Shown here one piece after another: positions 17,081 through 24,617 of a stretch of DNA of 64,000 nucleotides. Position numbers and translations under genes: made by a program. Source of the DNA: Acetatifactor sp. Lineage in GTDB: Bacteria > Bacillota > Clostridia > Lachnospirales > Lachnospiraceae. The stretch covers positions 16,636 through 80,635 of the forward strand of contig JAEDDX010000004.1 of the NCBI GenBank assembly GCA_016293615.1, read 5' to 3'. The number at the start of each line of letters is the position of its first letter. The first letter of the stretch is position 1. The notes under the pieces are model-generated. The model saw only the letters and a list, made by a program, of their open reading frames with translations. It was not told the DNA's origin and did not search any database.

Positions 17081-18835
17081 TCATGGTGCGGTTGTTTTCA
17101 GCCAGATTCTTGTGCAGGACGCACCGGCATCCCGGCTGACTTCCCGCAGTGCATTTTCGAATAAGGTTTCGTTTACCGAAGCAAGCACCTTCTCTGTATC
17201 CAGACCGTTTCGTACGATCAGTAAGATATTGTCCTCCTGTGTATATACTTTGTCATCCTTCAGTGCAGCCAGATTCGATTCATACACTACGCCCACCCGG
17301 TCGCACTGTGCCAGCAGATTGGTTTCATCCGTGCTCTCATTCCAGTCATAATCGGGCAATACATAGATGCAGTCCGTGTTCTCCTTCATAGGATAGCTGT
17401 CCGTACCGCCGGGGAACAGGTAGCCCGGAGTATGCACGATTCCATTGTGAAAGAGCACAAACAACAGGCAGACCGCACAGGGAAGGATGGGCAATCTGAT
17501 ACGGATCTCCTTCCTCTTTCGAAGTTCTCTCTCCAGACCGGCCGCCGTCCACAGAAACAGAATGAACCATGCAGGAAACAGATTCATGATATATCTGTCT
17601 GAAAAGAAAGGAATCATCTGTGATACGAGGATGAAATATAACCCGCCCGGCACGACCAAAAGTGCTGCCTTCCCATAGGAAATCTTCCGGCCGCCGGCAA
17701 GAACCCAATAGCTGATGAGCATGATTAACAGCAGGAGCAAAAACAGCCATTCTCCCTTTCCGAATATCATCGGGACAAACTGGTTCCACATGATTTTGAC
17801 TTTTTCAAAAAATATCTGGCCCATCGAGAGAGCCTGCAGGGATGCCTGTCCTCTGTAACCTAAGAATACATGCCTGATGGAAAAGGGCCACAGACAAATG
17901 CCGACCAGGGCAGAGGCCGCCATAGTGCACACATACTGCAGCAAAGGCTTCCATTTTCTGTGCCATACCGCCCAGACGCCGTACACGAGCGCAGTGCCTA
18001 TCGCATAAATCACGAAATAATAGTGCGTATAATACCCAAGGAAGGTAATCAATCCCAGAAAAAGTCCTTCTCTTTTTGTCATCGCACCCTCGCGTCTGAT
18101 GAGATTCATATGATTTCTCAAATGGCACAGGGACAGCAAAGTCAGCAGCATATACATTCGGATGAACAGAACGGATGAAACAAAGGCACAGGAAAATCCG
18201 TAGCTGATGACCAGCAAAAGACCGCAGGCTTCGTCCAGATTCTCTTTTCCGAATCGGTACAAGACCACCAGGCAGATGACCCCGATCATACTGTTCAAAG
18301 CGATTCCGAGCCATTTGCTGAAAAGGCCGGGAAACAGAGAACAGATCGTGTGCAGCAGCAGATAAAAGAAGGGCGGATGCACATCACCCCTTTGGTTATA
18401 GTATACGGAAGCATAATTGAAGCGATTGCTTTCCGAAACAGCGAGATAATCCCTGTATTCCTGTCCGTCGACCCAGGTAGTCGTATATGTGTCCGCACTG
18501 TTTGCCTGGGCTGTCAGATACTTTTGATAGAGGATGCTCTCCCGGAATCGGAAATCACATTCCTTAAGTATCCGGAAATCCCGAACCAGATTGCGAAACA
18601 GATCCGCCACAGACTCTCCGGGGCCGAATTCCAGCATCCAGTCCTTTACATCATATCCGCTCTCTCCCATATGCATAAAAGGAAGATATTCACTGTTTGA
18701 CAGACCGTACGAATACAGTTCATCGACATGAAATCCTTCCTTTTTGGTTCCGCTCCAAATCAGCAGAAGGACAATACCGCAAAGCATCAGGCCCATAAGC
18801 AAACGCATGTATTTAGTTTCTTTGTTAAGATTCAT
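17081..18835 (-). CDS. Multi-spanning membrane glycosyltransferase-like protein (GT-C fold)
   Basis: A 584-residue membrane protein with about ten or more hydrophobic segments. The first segment (residues 11-31) is followed by an outer loop with FHVDELYSYG, resembling the acidic loop motif of GT-C/GT39 polyprenyl-phosphate sugar transferases, and RGDVHPPFFYLLLH further on is also typical. The C-terminal 120 residues are soluble. I chose ATG 18835; GGAG is 11 bases upstream, while the frame upstream only offers TTG. It sits between trmD and rplS, a place where no membrane enzyme is expected. Substrate and acceptor are unknown. Confidence 0.8.
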   Translation of the reverse strand: MNLNKETKYMRLLMGLMLCGIVLLLIWSGTKKEGFHVDELYSYGLSNSEYLPFMHMGESGYDVKDWMLEFGPGESVADLFRNLVRDFRILKECDFRFRESILYQKYLTAQANSADTYTTTWVDGQEYRDYLAVSESNRFNYASVYYNQRGDVHPPFFYLLLHTICSLFPGLFSKWLGIALNSMIGVICLVVLYRFGKENLDEACGLLLVISYGFSCAFVSSVLFIRMYMLLTLLSLCHLRNHMNLIRREGAMTKREGLFLGLITFLGYYTHYYFVIYAIGTALVYGVWAVWHRKWKPLLQYVCTMAASALVGICLWPFSIRHVFLGYRGQASLQALSMGQIFFEKVKIMWNQFVPMIFGKGEWLFLLLLLIMLISYWVLAGGRKISYGKAALLVVPGGLYFILVSQMIPFFSDRYIMNLFPAWFILFLWTAAGLERELRKRKEIRIRLPILPCAVCLLFVLFHNGIVHTPGYLFPGGTDSYPMKENTDCIYVLPDYDWNESTDETNLLAQCDRVGVVYESNLAALKDDKVYTQEDNILLIVRNGLDTEKVLASVNETLFENALREVSRDAGASCTRIWLKTTAP

Positions 18836-18893
18836 GGCAGTATTCACTCCACAGTATTCCAAGTCTTTTGTATCTTTTCACTTCTGCCGTATC

Positions 18894-20276
18894 CTACGCT
18901 TCCTCTGCAGTCCCGAGCCAGTAGACATCGTTTGAAGCCTGATACAGACCCAGTTTGTCCTGCAGCCGTTTCGACTCTTCGTTGCCGTTTATCACATGTC
19001 CGTAAGCCGTCCAGCCACGCTCAATACAGCGGTTGATCAGATATGCTTCCAGGCTTGCAGCCAGACCCTGCCTGCGATATGCGGGGTCCACATAGAGCAT
19101 ACCGAGGCTTCCCTCTGCGTGGACTCCGATAAACCCGACCGGACGGTTTTCATGATAAGCTCCGTACATCATACCCGCCTGAAGTCGTTCGGTCAGATAG
19201 GCGCGGTCCTCATAGTCATAATGTTCTTCCACATAGTCCAGATCCTGCAGGGTCAGGGGTCGAATCTCCTTGTACTTCACGGGAAGCGGCTCCTTTGCGG
19301 TATAGAGGAACTGGCTGCAGCGGCAGATAAAGACATACCCGCGCTCCTCAAGCTGCCTTGCCATACCGGCTCCCGTGACAAGAAGCAGCTTTGCTTCCTT
19401 CGGAATGGAGTGATACATCGCCTCCGTCACACTGTCGTTCCCGGCATGTAGCATGACGGTCTCACCGCCCCGGTCATAGATGACCAGCGCATCGTTATCA
19501 TAATAGAGTACTTCGCCCAGTCCTCTGGAAAGACTCTCTATCATATGGATGTGATTGCGCTTTGCTTTCGATAGCTTTTTGATGATTTCCTGCTTTAAGG
19601 CATACTTTGCATACAGGTCCGGGCGCACCCGCTTCGTCTTTTCAATGGATCTCTCGAGACGCCACTTCGTGATTTTCTTATGGTCGCCGGACAATAACAC
19701 CTCAGGCACCTTCTTTTCATGCCAGGTCTCGGGTCTGGAATACTGGGGATACTCCAGCAGATCGTTAAAAAAGCTCTCCTCCTCGGCAGAGGTATCGTTT
19801 CCAAGCACACCGGGAACGAGTCTTGCGATGGCATCGATCATCACCATGGCAGGCAGTTCACCGCCCGTCAGCACATAATCACCGATGGAAACGGAATCGG
19901 TCACGACCTCCTCGAGAACTCTCTCATCGATTCCCTCATAATGTCCGCACAGGAAAATCAGCTCCGGCTCCTTCGCAAGCTCCGCCGCCAGCTTCTGGGT
20001 AAAGGGAGTCCCCTGCGGCGTCAGATAGACGGTCCTTACCTTCCTGTCTCCCGCAACAGACTTCCACGCGTCGAAGACCGGCTGTGCCTGCAGCAGCATC
20101 CCGGCGCCGCCGCCGTAGGTATAGTCATCCACCTTGCTGTGCTTCTCTTTTGAAAAGTCCCTGATATTGACTGCATTCAGAGACAAAATATTCTTCTCTA
20201 CCGCCCGTCCGATGATACTGGGCGCCAGCCCCTGCTCGATCATCTCCGGGAACAATGTCAATACATGAAATTTCAT
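18894..20276 (-). CDS. trmD: tRNA (guanine37-N1)-methyltransferase TrmD fused to a GNAT acetyltransferase
   Basis: Residues 1-240 are a complete TrmD, the knotted enzyme making m1G37 in tRNA: DDYTYGGGAGM near 50, FLCGHYEGIDER at 108-119, IGDYVLTGGELPA at 131-143. TrmD normally ends near residue 240-250, but the frame continues to 460. The extra 210 residues contain a degenerate GNAT-like first half and a C-terminal GNAT domain with the acetyl-CoA loop MLYVDPAYRRQGLAASL around 393-408. No stop or start signal separates the two parts. Preceded by rimM with only a three-base gap. Methyltransferase activity is sure; the acetyl acceptor is unknown. Confidence 0.92.
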   Translation of the reverse strand: MKFHVLTLFPEMIEQGLAPSIIGRAVEKNILSLNAVNIRDFSKEKHSKVDDYTYGGGAGMLLQAQPVFDAWKSVAGDRKVRTVYLTPQGTPFTQKLAAELAKEPELIFLCGHYEGIDERVLEEVVTDSVSIGDYVLTGGELPAMVMIDAIARLVPGVLGNDTSAEEESFFNDLLEYPQYSRPETWHEKKVPEVLLSGDHKKITKWRLERSIEKTKRVRPDLYAKYALKQEIIKKLSKAKRNHIHMIESLSRGLGEVLYYDNDALVIYDRGGETVMLHAGNDSVTEAMYHSIPKEAKLLLVTGAGMARQLEERGYVFICRCSQFLYTAKEPLPVKYKEIRPLTLQDLDYVEEHYDYEDRAYLTERLQAGMMYGAYHENRPVGFIGVHAEGSLGMLYVDPAYRRQGLAASLEAYLINRCIERGWTAYGHVINGNEESKRLQDKLGLYQASNDVYWLGTAEEA

Positions 20277-20279
20277 GTT

Positions 20280-20789
20280 TTAGTCCAATAACCCTTCTAA
20301 AATATGCACCTGAATGAAGCCTGCCTCCACATCTACCGCAAGAACACACTGCTTGATTGCGGGCAGAAGCAGTTCCCTGCCGTCATTCAGATCGATGATA
20401 TAGACATCATTTGCACCGGTTTCCATCACCTCGCGCAAAACTCCGATGGTTTGTCCGTCCTCATTCTGCACGGTCAATCCGCACAGGTCTGCGATAAAAT
20501 ATTCGTCCCGACTCAATCGGACCGCATTCTCCCTGGGGACAAACAAAGAAGCCTTGCGGTATTTTCCCACATCATTCAGTGTGTCGATTCCCTTGAATTT
20601 GAGAATGACAAACTGCTTAAAAAACTTCACGCCCTCAATCTCCAAAGTGATTCGCTCCTTACCGGTATCCAGAATCACTTCCTTAAGGCGTTTGAATCTT
20701 CTGCTGTCATCGGTGGTCGGAAACACCTTGACCTCACCTTTGACTCCGTGGGTCGAAGTTACGATACCCACCTGAAAAAACTGCTCCAT
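20280..20789 (-). CDS. rimM: 16S rRNA processing protein RimM
   Basis: A 169-residue 30S maturation factor with the N-terminal motif VGIVTSTHGVKGEVKVFP and the PRC-barrel C-terminal half (DGRELLLPAIKQCVLAVD). It lies in the conserved rpsP-khpA-rimM-trmD order and the same operon. Confidence 0.95.
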   Translation of the reverse strand: MEQFFQVGIVTSTHGVKGEVKVFPTTDDSRRFKRLKEVILDTGKERITLEIEGVKFFKQFVILKFKGIDTLNDVGKYRKASLFVPRENAVRLSRDEYFIADLCGLTVQNEDGQTIGVLREVMETGANDVYIIDLNDGRELLLPAIKQCVLAVDVEAGFIQVHILEGLLD

Positions 20790-20857
20790 ACATCTTCTCC
20801 ATAAGAAACATCAGGGAGGGACAAGACTCTCGCCTGTTCCTCCCTTTTCTTTACAGC

Positions 20858-21085
20858 TTAAACGATTTCAACATCCACTCTTGTATCATCTTTGGATGAT
20901 GCTGCCTTCACAACAGCGCGGATTGCCTTTGCAATTCTGCCCTGCTTGCCGATAACTTTACCCATATCGGACGCAGCTACATGAAGTTCGATGACTGTGT
21001 TTCTGCCTTCGGTCTTCTCAGTTACAACAACCTCATCCGGATGGTCTACGAGTGCTTTCGCAACTACTTCAACTAATTCCTTCAT
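20858..21085 (-). CDS. khpA: KH-domain RNA-binding protein KhpA
   Basis: A 75-residue single KH domain. The signature GKVIGKQGRIAKAIRAVV carries the GxxG loop. It binds RNA with KhpB in other Firmicutes. ATG 21085 is chosen since GGAGG is six bases upstream; the frame opens a few codons earlier. Located between rpsP and rimM as usual. Confidence 0.94.
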   Translation of the reverse strand: MKELVEVVAKALVDHPDEVVVTEKTEGRNTVIELHVAASDMGKVIGKQGRIAKAIRAVVKAASSKDDTRVDVEIV

Positions 21086-21110
21086 AAGCCACCTCCAAAG
21101 AATCAAGCAA

Positions 21111-21356
21111 TTATTTCATGATGCCGGCTACCTTGAAAAGCTTTCCAACCTGCTCGGTAGGCTGAGCGCCGTTAGCCAGCCACTTCTTAGCCAGCTCCTC
21201 GTTGATCTGGAATGTGCTGGGATCGGTGGAAGGATTGTATGTTCCGATTTCCTCTACAAATCTTCCGTCTCTGGGGGAACGAGAATCAGCTACGATAATT
21301 CTATAAAAAGGAGCCTTCTTCTGTCCCATTCTTCTCAATCTGATCTTTACTGCCAT
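21111..21356 (-). CDS. rpsP: 30S ribosomal protein S16
   Basis: An 81-residue protein starting MAVKIRLRRMGQKKAPFYR, the S16 signature, and including VADSRSPRDGRFVEEIGTYN. GGAGG stands nine bases before ATG 21356. Follows ffh and precedes khpA in one operon. Confidence 0.97.
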   Translation of the reverse strand: MAVKIRLRRMGQKKAPFYRIIVADSRSPRDGRFVEEIGTYNPSTDPSTFQINEELAKKWLANGAQPTEQVGKLFKVAGIMK

Positions 21357-21432
21357 TGTTTTTTCCTCCATTGAAAAATTAACTTTGATGTATTATGAAA
21401 TGCCTGTTTTCACAGTCACATTTTCACCGTTA

Positions 21433-22797
21433 TTAAAAGGGGAATCCGCCCTTCATACCGGGGAATCCGCCGAAGCCCCTTCTTCGCTTTCCGCCGCCGC
21501 TAAACTGCTTCATCATCTTCTGGCTCTGCTCGAACTGTTTGATAAAGCGGTTGACAACCGCAATGTCCACGCCGGCGCCTTTCGCGATACGATGCTTTCT
21601 CTGCGGATTTAAGAGCTTGGGATTGCGGCGTTCTTCCTTCGTCATGGAAAGGACGATCGCCTCCATTCTCTTCATCTGCTTCTCATCAATCATGCCCTCG
21701 AGTTCGTCGCTCTTGACGCCGAAACCGGGCAGCATGCTCATGATGCTTGCCAGTCCGCCCATATTGCGCATCTGCTTCATGCTCTCCAAGTAGTCCTCAA
21801 AGTCGAACTTACCCTTCTTCATGCGGCCTGCCATCTCACGGCTCTTGTCCTCGTCGATATCGATGCTCTCCTGCGCCTTTTCAATCAGGGAAAGGACATC
21901 GCCCATGCCAAGGATTCTGTTGGCCATGCGATCGGGATGGAACTGGTCGATATCGGAAAGTTTCTCGCCCATGCTGACATACAGGATCGGTTTGCCAGTC
22001 ACAGCCTTGATGGAAAGGGCTGCACCGCCCCTCGTATCACCGTCCATCTTGGAAAGGATGACGCCGTCGACTCCGACCTTCTCGTCAAATTCCTTCGCCA
22101 CATTGACTGCATCCTGACCGGTCATCGCATCGACAACCAAAATGGTCTGATGCACGGTTACGGTTTCCTTGATCTTCTGCAGCTCGGCCATCATATCTTC
22201 ATCGACATGAAGACGGCCCGCAGTATCGAGAATCACGATATTGTGGCCGTTCTTCTCGGCGTGAGCGTAAGCCTGTCTTGCAATCTCCTCAGGCCTCACA
22301 TCGGTTCCGAGGGAGAAGACATCCACTTCCTGCTTTTTACCGTTGATGATCAACTGTTCCACTGCCGCAGGTCTGTATACATCACAGGCAACCAGCAGGG
22401 ATTTCTTTCCTTTTTTCTTCAGTGCTCCGGCCAGCTTTGCGGTTGCGGTCGTCTTACCGGCACCCTGAAGTCCCGCCATCATAATGACGGTAATCGCCTT
22501 GCCGGGCTGCATGGCAATCTCGGTCGTCTCGCTTCCCATCAGGGCAATCATCTCTTCGTTTACGATTTTGATTACCATCTGTCCGGGATTTAAGCCGTTC
22601 ATCACATCCTGACCGATTGCCCGTTCCTCAACTGCCTTGACGAACTGCTTTACAACCTTGAAGTTAACATCAGCCTCCAGAAGGGCCATCTTAACTTCCT
22701 TCAAAGCCGCCTTGACATCTTCCTCCGTCAGGCGTCCCTTGCTGCGCAGGTTCTTAAATACATTCTGTAGTTTATCTGTTAAACTTTCAAATGCCAC
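21433..22797 (-). CDS. ffh: Signal recognition particle protein Ffh
   Basis: Targets nascent membrane and secreted proteins to FtsY. The 454-residue protein has an N domain (1-100), a G domain with GLQGAGKT at 109-116, DTAGR and SKMDGDTRGGA, and a methionine-rich M domain with MKQMRNMGGLASIMSMLPG. The tail is glycine/lysine-rich (GGGKRRRGFGGFPGMKGG). It is co-transcribed with ylxM 20 bases upstream. FtsY is encoded at 33.4 kb, separated by the accessory island. The SRP RNA gene is not in the window. Confidence 0.97.
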   Translation of the reverse strand: MAFESLTDKLQNVFKNLRSKGRLTEEDVKAALKEVKMALLEADVNFKVVKQFVKAVEERAIGQDVMNGLNPGQMVIKIVNEEMIALMGSETTEIAMQPGKAITVIMMAGLQGAGKTTATAKLAGALKKKGKKSLLVACDVYRPAAVEQLIINGKKQEVDVFSLGTDVRPEEIARQAYAHAEKNGHNIVILDTAGRLHVDEDMMAELQKIKETVTVHQTILVVDAMTGQDAVNVAKEFDEKVGVDGVILSKMDGDTRGGAALSIKAVTGKPILYVSMGEKLSDIDQFHPDRMANRILGMGDVLSLIEKAQESIDIDEDKSREMAGRMKKGKFDFEDYLESMKQMRNMGGLASIMSMLPGFGVKSDELEGMIDEKQMKRMEAIVLSMTKEERRNPKLLNPQRKHRIAKGAGVDIAVVNRFIKQFEQSQKMMKQFSGGGKRRRGFGGFPGMKGGFPF

Positions 22798-22817
22798 CTG
22801 TTTCTCCTCCGGCTCTT

Positions 22818-23177
22818 CTATAGCTCAAGCAACAATTCCTTGGTCAGTATCTCGATCTCCTGCAGCCTTGCCTCAGGTCGTTTCGAAGAATCCGTCCCGT
22901 CTGCATCGACCTTCGCAAGTCTCTCAATCTCTTCCACGGTCTTCTTCGCTCTGGTAAACCGCTCCACCAGGTGCAGCTTTGCCTCATATTCCTGAAGAAT
23001 CTTCGTACAGCGTTTGATCAGGTCATGTACGCCCTGTCTGCTGATACCCTGTTCCTCGGCGATCTCGCTTAAGGAAAGGTCGTTGTACACCGCATCCTCG
23101 TACACCTTCCTCTGGTGCTCGGTCAGCAGTTCTCCGTAGAAATCAAACAACATCGTCTGTTCGTATCGCTTATCCAT
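22818..23177 (-). CDS. ylxM: SRP-associated helix-turn-helix protein YlxM (UPF0122)
   Basis: A 119-residue protein with a sigma-70 region-4-like helix-turn-helix (DLSLSEIAEEQGISRQGVHDLIKR) in two pieces, and the N-terminal MLFDFYGELLTEHQRKVYEDA, hallmarks of YlxM, a modulator of the SRP GTPase. I place the start at 23177 (AGAGGG upstream); the frame opens to 23249, but that stretch overlaps the promoter. First gene of the ylxM-ffh-rpsP-khpA-rimM-trmD operon. Confidence 0.93.
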   Translation of the reverse strand: MDKRYEQTMLFDFYGELLTEHQRKVYEDAVYNDLSLSEIAEEQGISRQGVHDLIKRCTKILQEYEAKLHLVERFTRAKKTVEEIERLAKVDADGTDSSKRPEARLQEIEILTKELLLEL

Positions 23178-23220
23178 TCTTTCGAACCCTCTAAAGCTTT
23201 CTACTTTACCAACCTTGAGT

Positions 23221-23249
23221 ATCTTACTACACAAAAAAGACGGTGTCAA
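23221..23249 (-). promoter_or_regulatory. Promoter of the ylxM-ffh operon
   Basis: TTGACA, 17 bases, TAAGAT on the minus strand, start predicted near 23214. It lies about 90 bases from the IS remnant, and its -35 region TTGACACC resembles the TTGACACCC found near the other end of that element; whether it was donated by the element is not settled. Confidence 0.82.
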
Positions 23250-23351
23250 GTATTTTTTCTTTACACCGCCCTTTTATTTCTTATCTTTATTTCTTATCTC
23301 AGTTTTGATATTGTCAATATTGGTTTACATTTTTTTCAAGAATGTTCGACC

Positions 23352-23980
23352 TTATGCTGCCTCCTGCAACGAAGCATAGTATTGCTGTCGTATAACCATT
23401 GGAGGCAGCCCACCATTAGCAGAGCAGATCCTCCTGTTATTCCAATAGCTGATGAAAATGCCGTATTTGTTAATTGCTTTGCGATATAGCTCGCTGGTAT
23501 ACTGGGTATCCCTGTCGCTGTGAAGAATAGTTTCACTGAGCATAGGGTAAGCTTTGTAGGCATTATCCAAAGTCTGTTCACAAAGGGTCGCTTTCATATT
23601 GGTATCCATGGCAAGACCCAATACAGCCAAATCATAGCAGTCAAAGATAGCTGAAACATAAAGTTTTCCGTCGGAAGCCTTTATTTCAGTCATATCTGTA
23701 ATACACTTTTCAAGAGGCTTTATAGCTGTGAAGTCACGCTTAATTAAATCGTCGGATTTGCGGGCTTCTTTATCAGCCTTAGTGATACCGTTAGGCTTAC
23801 GCTTAGGTTTATGATTAAGACCAATTTCTTCCATGACACGATAAACATTCCCTCACCAGGGATATGTACTCCCACGGGCTGTTTGAGCTGTAATGCCTGT
23901 CTGGAAACCTGAAGCACTTTGCAATAGAAAGAAATCTTGCCTTTAATCCTGCCGTCATCCGTTTTAATTGCAATAAACAT
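23352..23980 (-). pseudogene. IS3-type transposase OrfB, frameshifted and internally deleted
   Basis: The N-terminal part (KGKISFYCKVLQVSRQ) runs directly into ALQLKQPVGVHIPGEG, a join that appears to skip roughly 50-60 residues usual between these segments. The frame then breaks near 23860: the continuation RVMEEIGLNHKPKRKPNG lies in another frame up to 23834. The integrase core with TDMTEIKASDGKLYVS and LHSDRDTQYTS carries the two aspartates, but KYGI passes straight into FISYWNNRRICSANGG, skipping the region with the catalytic glutamate. The lengths of the deletions are estimates from memory of intact relatives. Confidence 0.85.
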
Positions 23981-24321
23981 TAATCTCTGTTTTTTGCTGA
24001 CTTCCGACGGCTGGCTGCGAAAAAAGCGCTTGCTTCCTCAAGGAATTCGTTTTCTTCCTTTAAACGACGATTTTCTTTATCCAACACCTTAACACGTTTT
24101 CTGAGTTCGATAAGCTCATCGTTAAGGGATAAAGCATTCTTCGGAGTATGCACTGCTTCATTAGCACTGAGACGTCCTTATTTGAAGGCTTTAATCCATG
24201 TGTACATAGTGCCCTTGGGAATTCCTAATTCTTGAGCAGCTTTATGCCCGCCGATTTTCTGGGAAAGCTTTACTGCTTGTGCTTTAAATTCATTGTCATA
24301 AGATTTTTGTTTCTGTGCCAT
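23980..24321 (-). pseudogene. IS3-type transposase OrfA with a nonsense codon
   Basis: Starts MAQKQKSYDNEFKAQAVKLS, an IS3 OrfA helix-turn-helix start, and reads 113 codons to TAA at 23980 except for an in-frame TAA at 24178-24180 (AFK-stop-GRLSANEA). The C-terminal part is the leucine-zipper-like LIELRKRVKVLDKENRRLK. Near its end is AAAAAAC, a plausible slippery site for the programmed -1 shift into OrfB. Confidence 0.85.
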
Positions 24322-24390
24322 AACTGTTTCTCCTGTTCTCGTATTGATTATGATTATATATCAAAATCCTTGAGAATAGGGTGTCAACTT

Positions 24391-24591
24391 TTATGATACA
24401 ACATCACCCAGCAACGCAAAAATAACAGTTAACAATTTGGGAGTACGGTTCATAAGCAAAGCAACCGGTCTGTCTTTGCACATCGTATATTGATTTAGCC
24501 ATAATTCCGCGCTTCTTACCTGTTGACGAAGTTCTTCTGCGGAATAGTGCTCTCTTTTATAAATAATTTCCCCGTTAATTACGAAAGACAT
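24391..24591 (-). pseudogene. N-terminal fragment of an adenylate-forming (AMP-binding) enzyme
   Basis: Only 62 host-encoded residues remain before the IS end supplies the last codons and a stop. The stretch YSAEELRQQVRSAELWL and DRPVALLMNRTPKLLTVIFALL match the start of nonribosomal peptide or DltA-like adenylation domains (core A1 region). An intact domain has about 500 residues. It follows the second ABC gene by 26 bases, thus was the distal gene of the island operon. The rest of the gene is not found on the other side of the IS, so the downstream part was deleted. Confidence 0.7.
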
Positions 24592-24617
24592 GTTTTTTTC
24601 TCTTTTCTCTTTTTTCT

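Larger units (their letters stand above)
23336..24403 (-). mobile_element. Decayed IS3-family insertion sequence
   Basis: About 1.07 kb holding remnants of the two overlapping IS3-type transposase frames. The right end is likely TGTTGTATCATAAAAG at 24403-24388, directly abutting the broken adenylation gene. I could not place the left inverted repeat with confidence. The element has at least one nonsense codon, one frameshift and two internal deletions, so it is immobile without help. It lies between the accessory genes and the ylxM promoter. Confidence 0.85.

Noticed and set aside
23178..23249. N-terminal extension of ylxM
   Set aside because: It overlaps a strong promoter, and the family homology begins at 23177.
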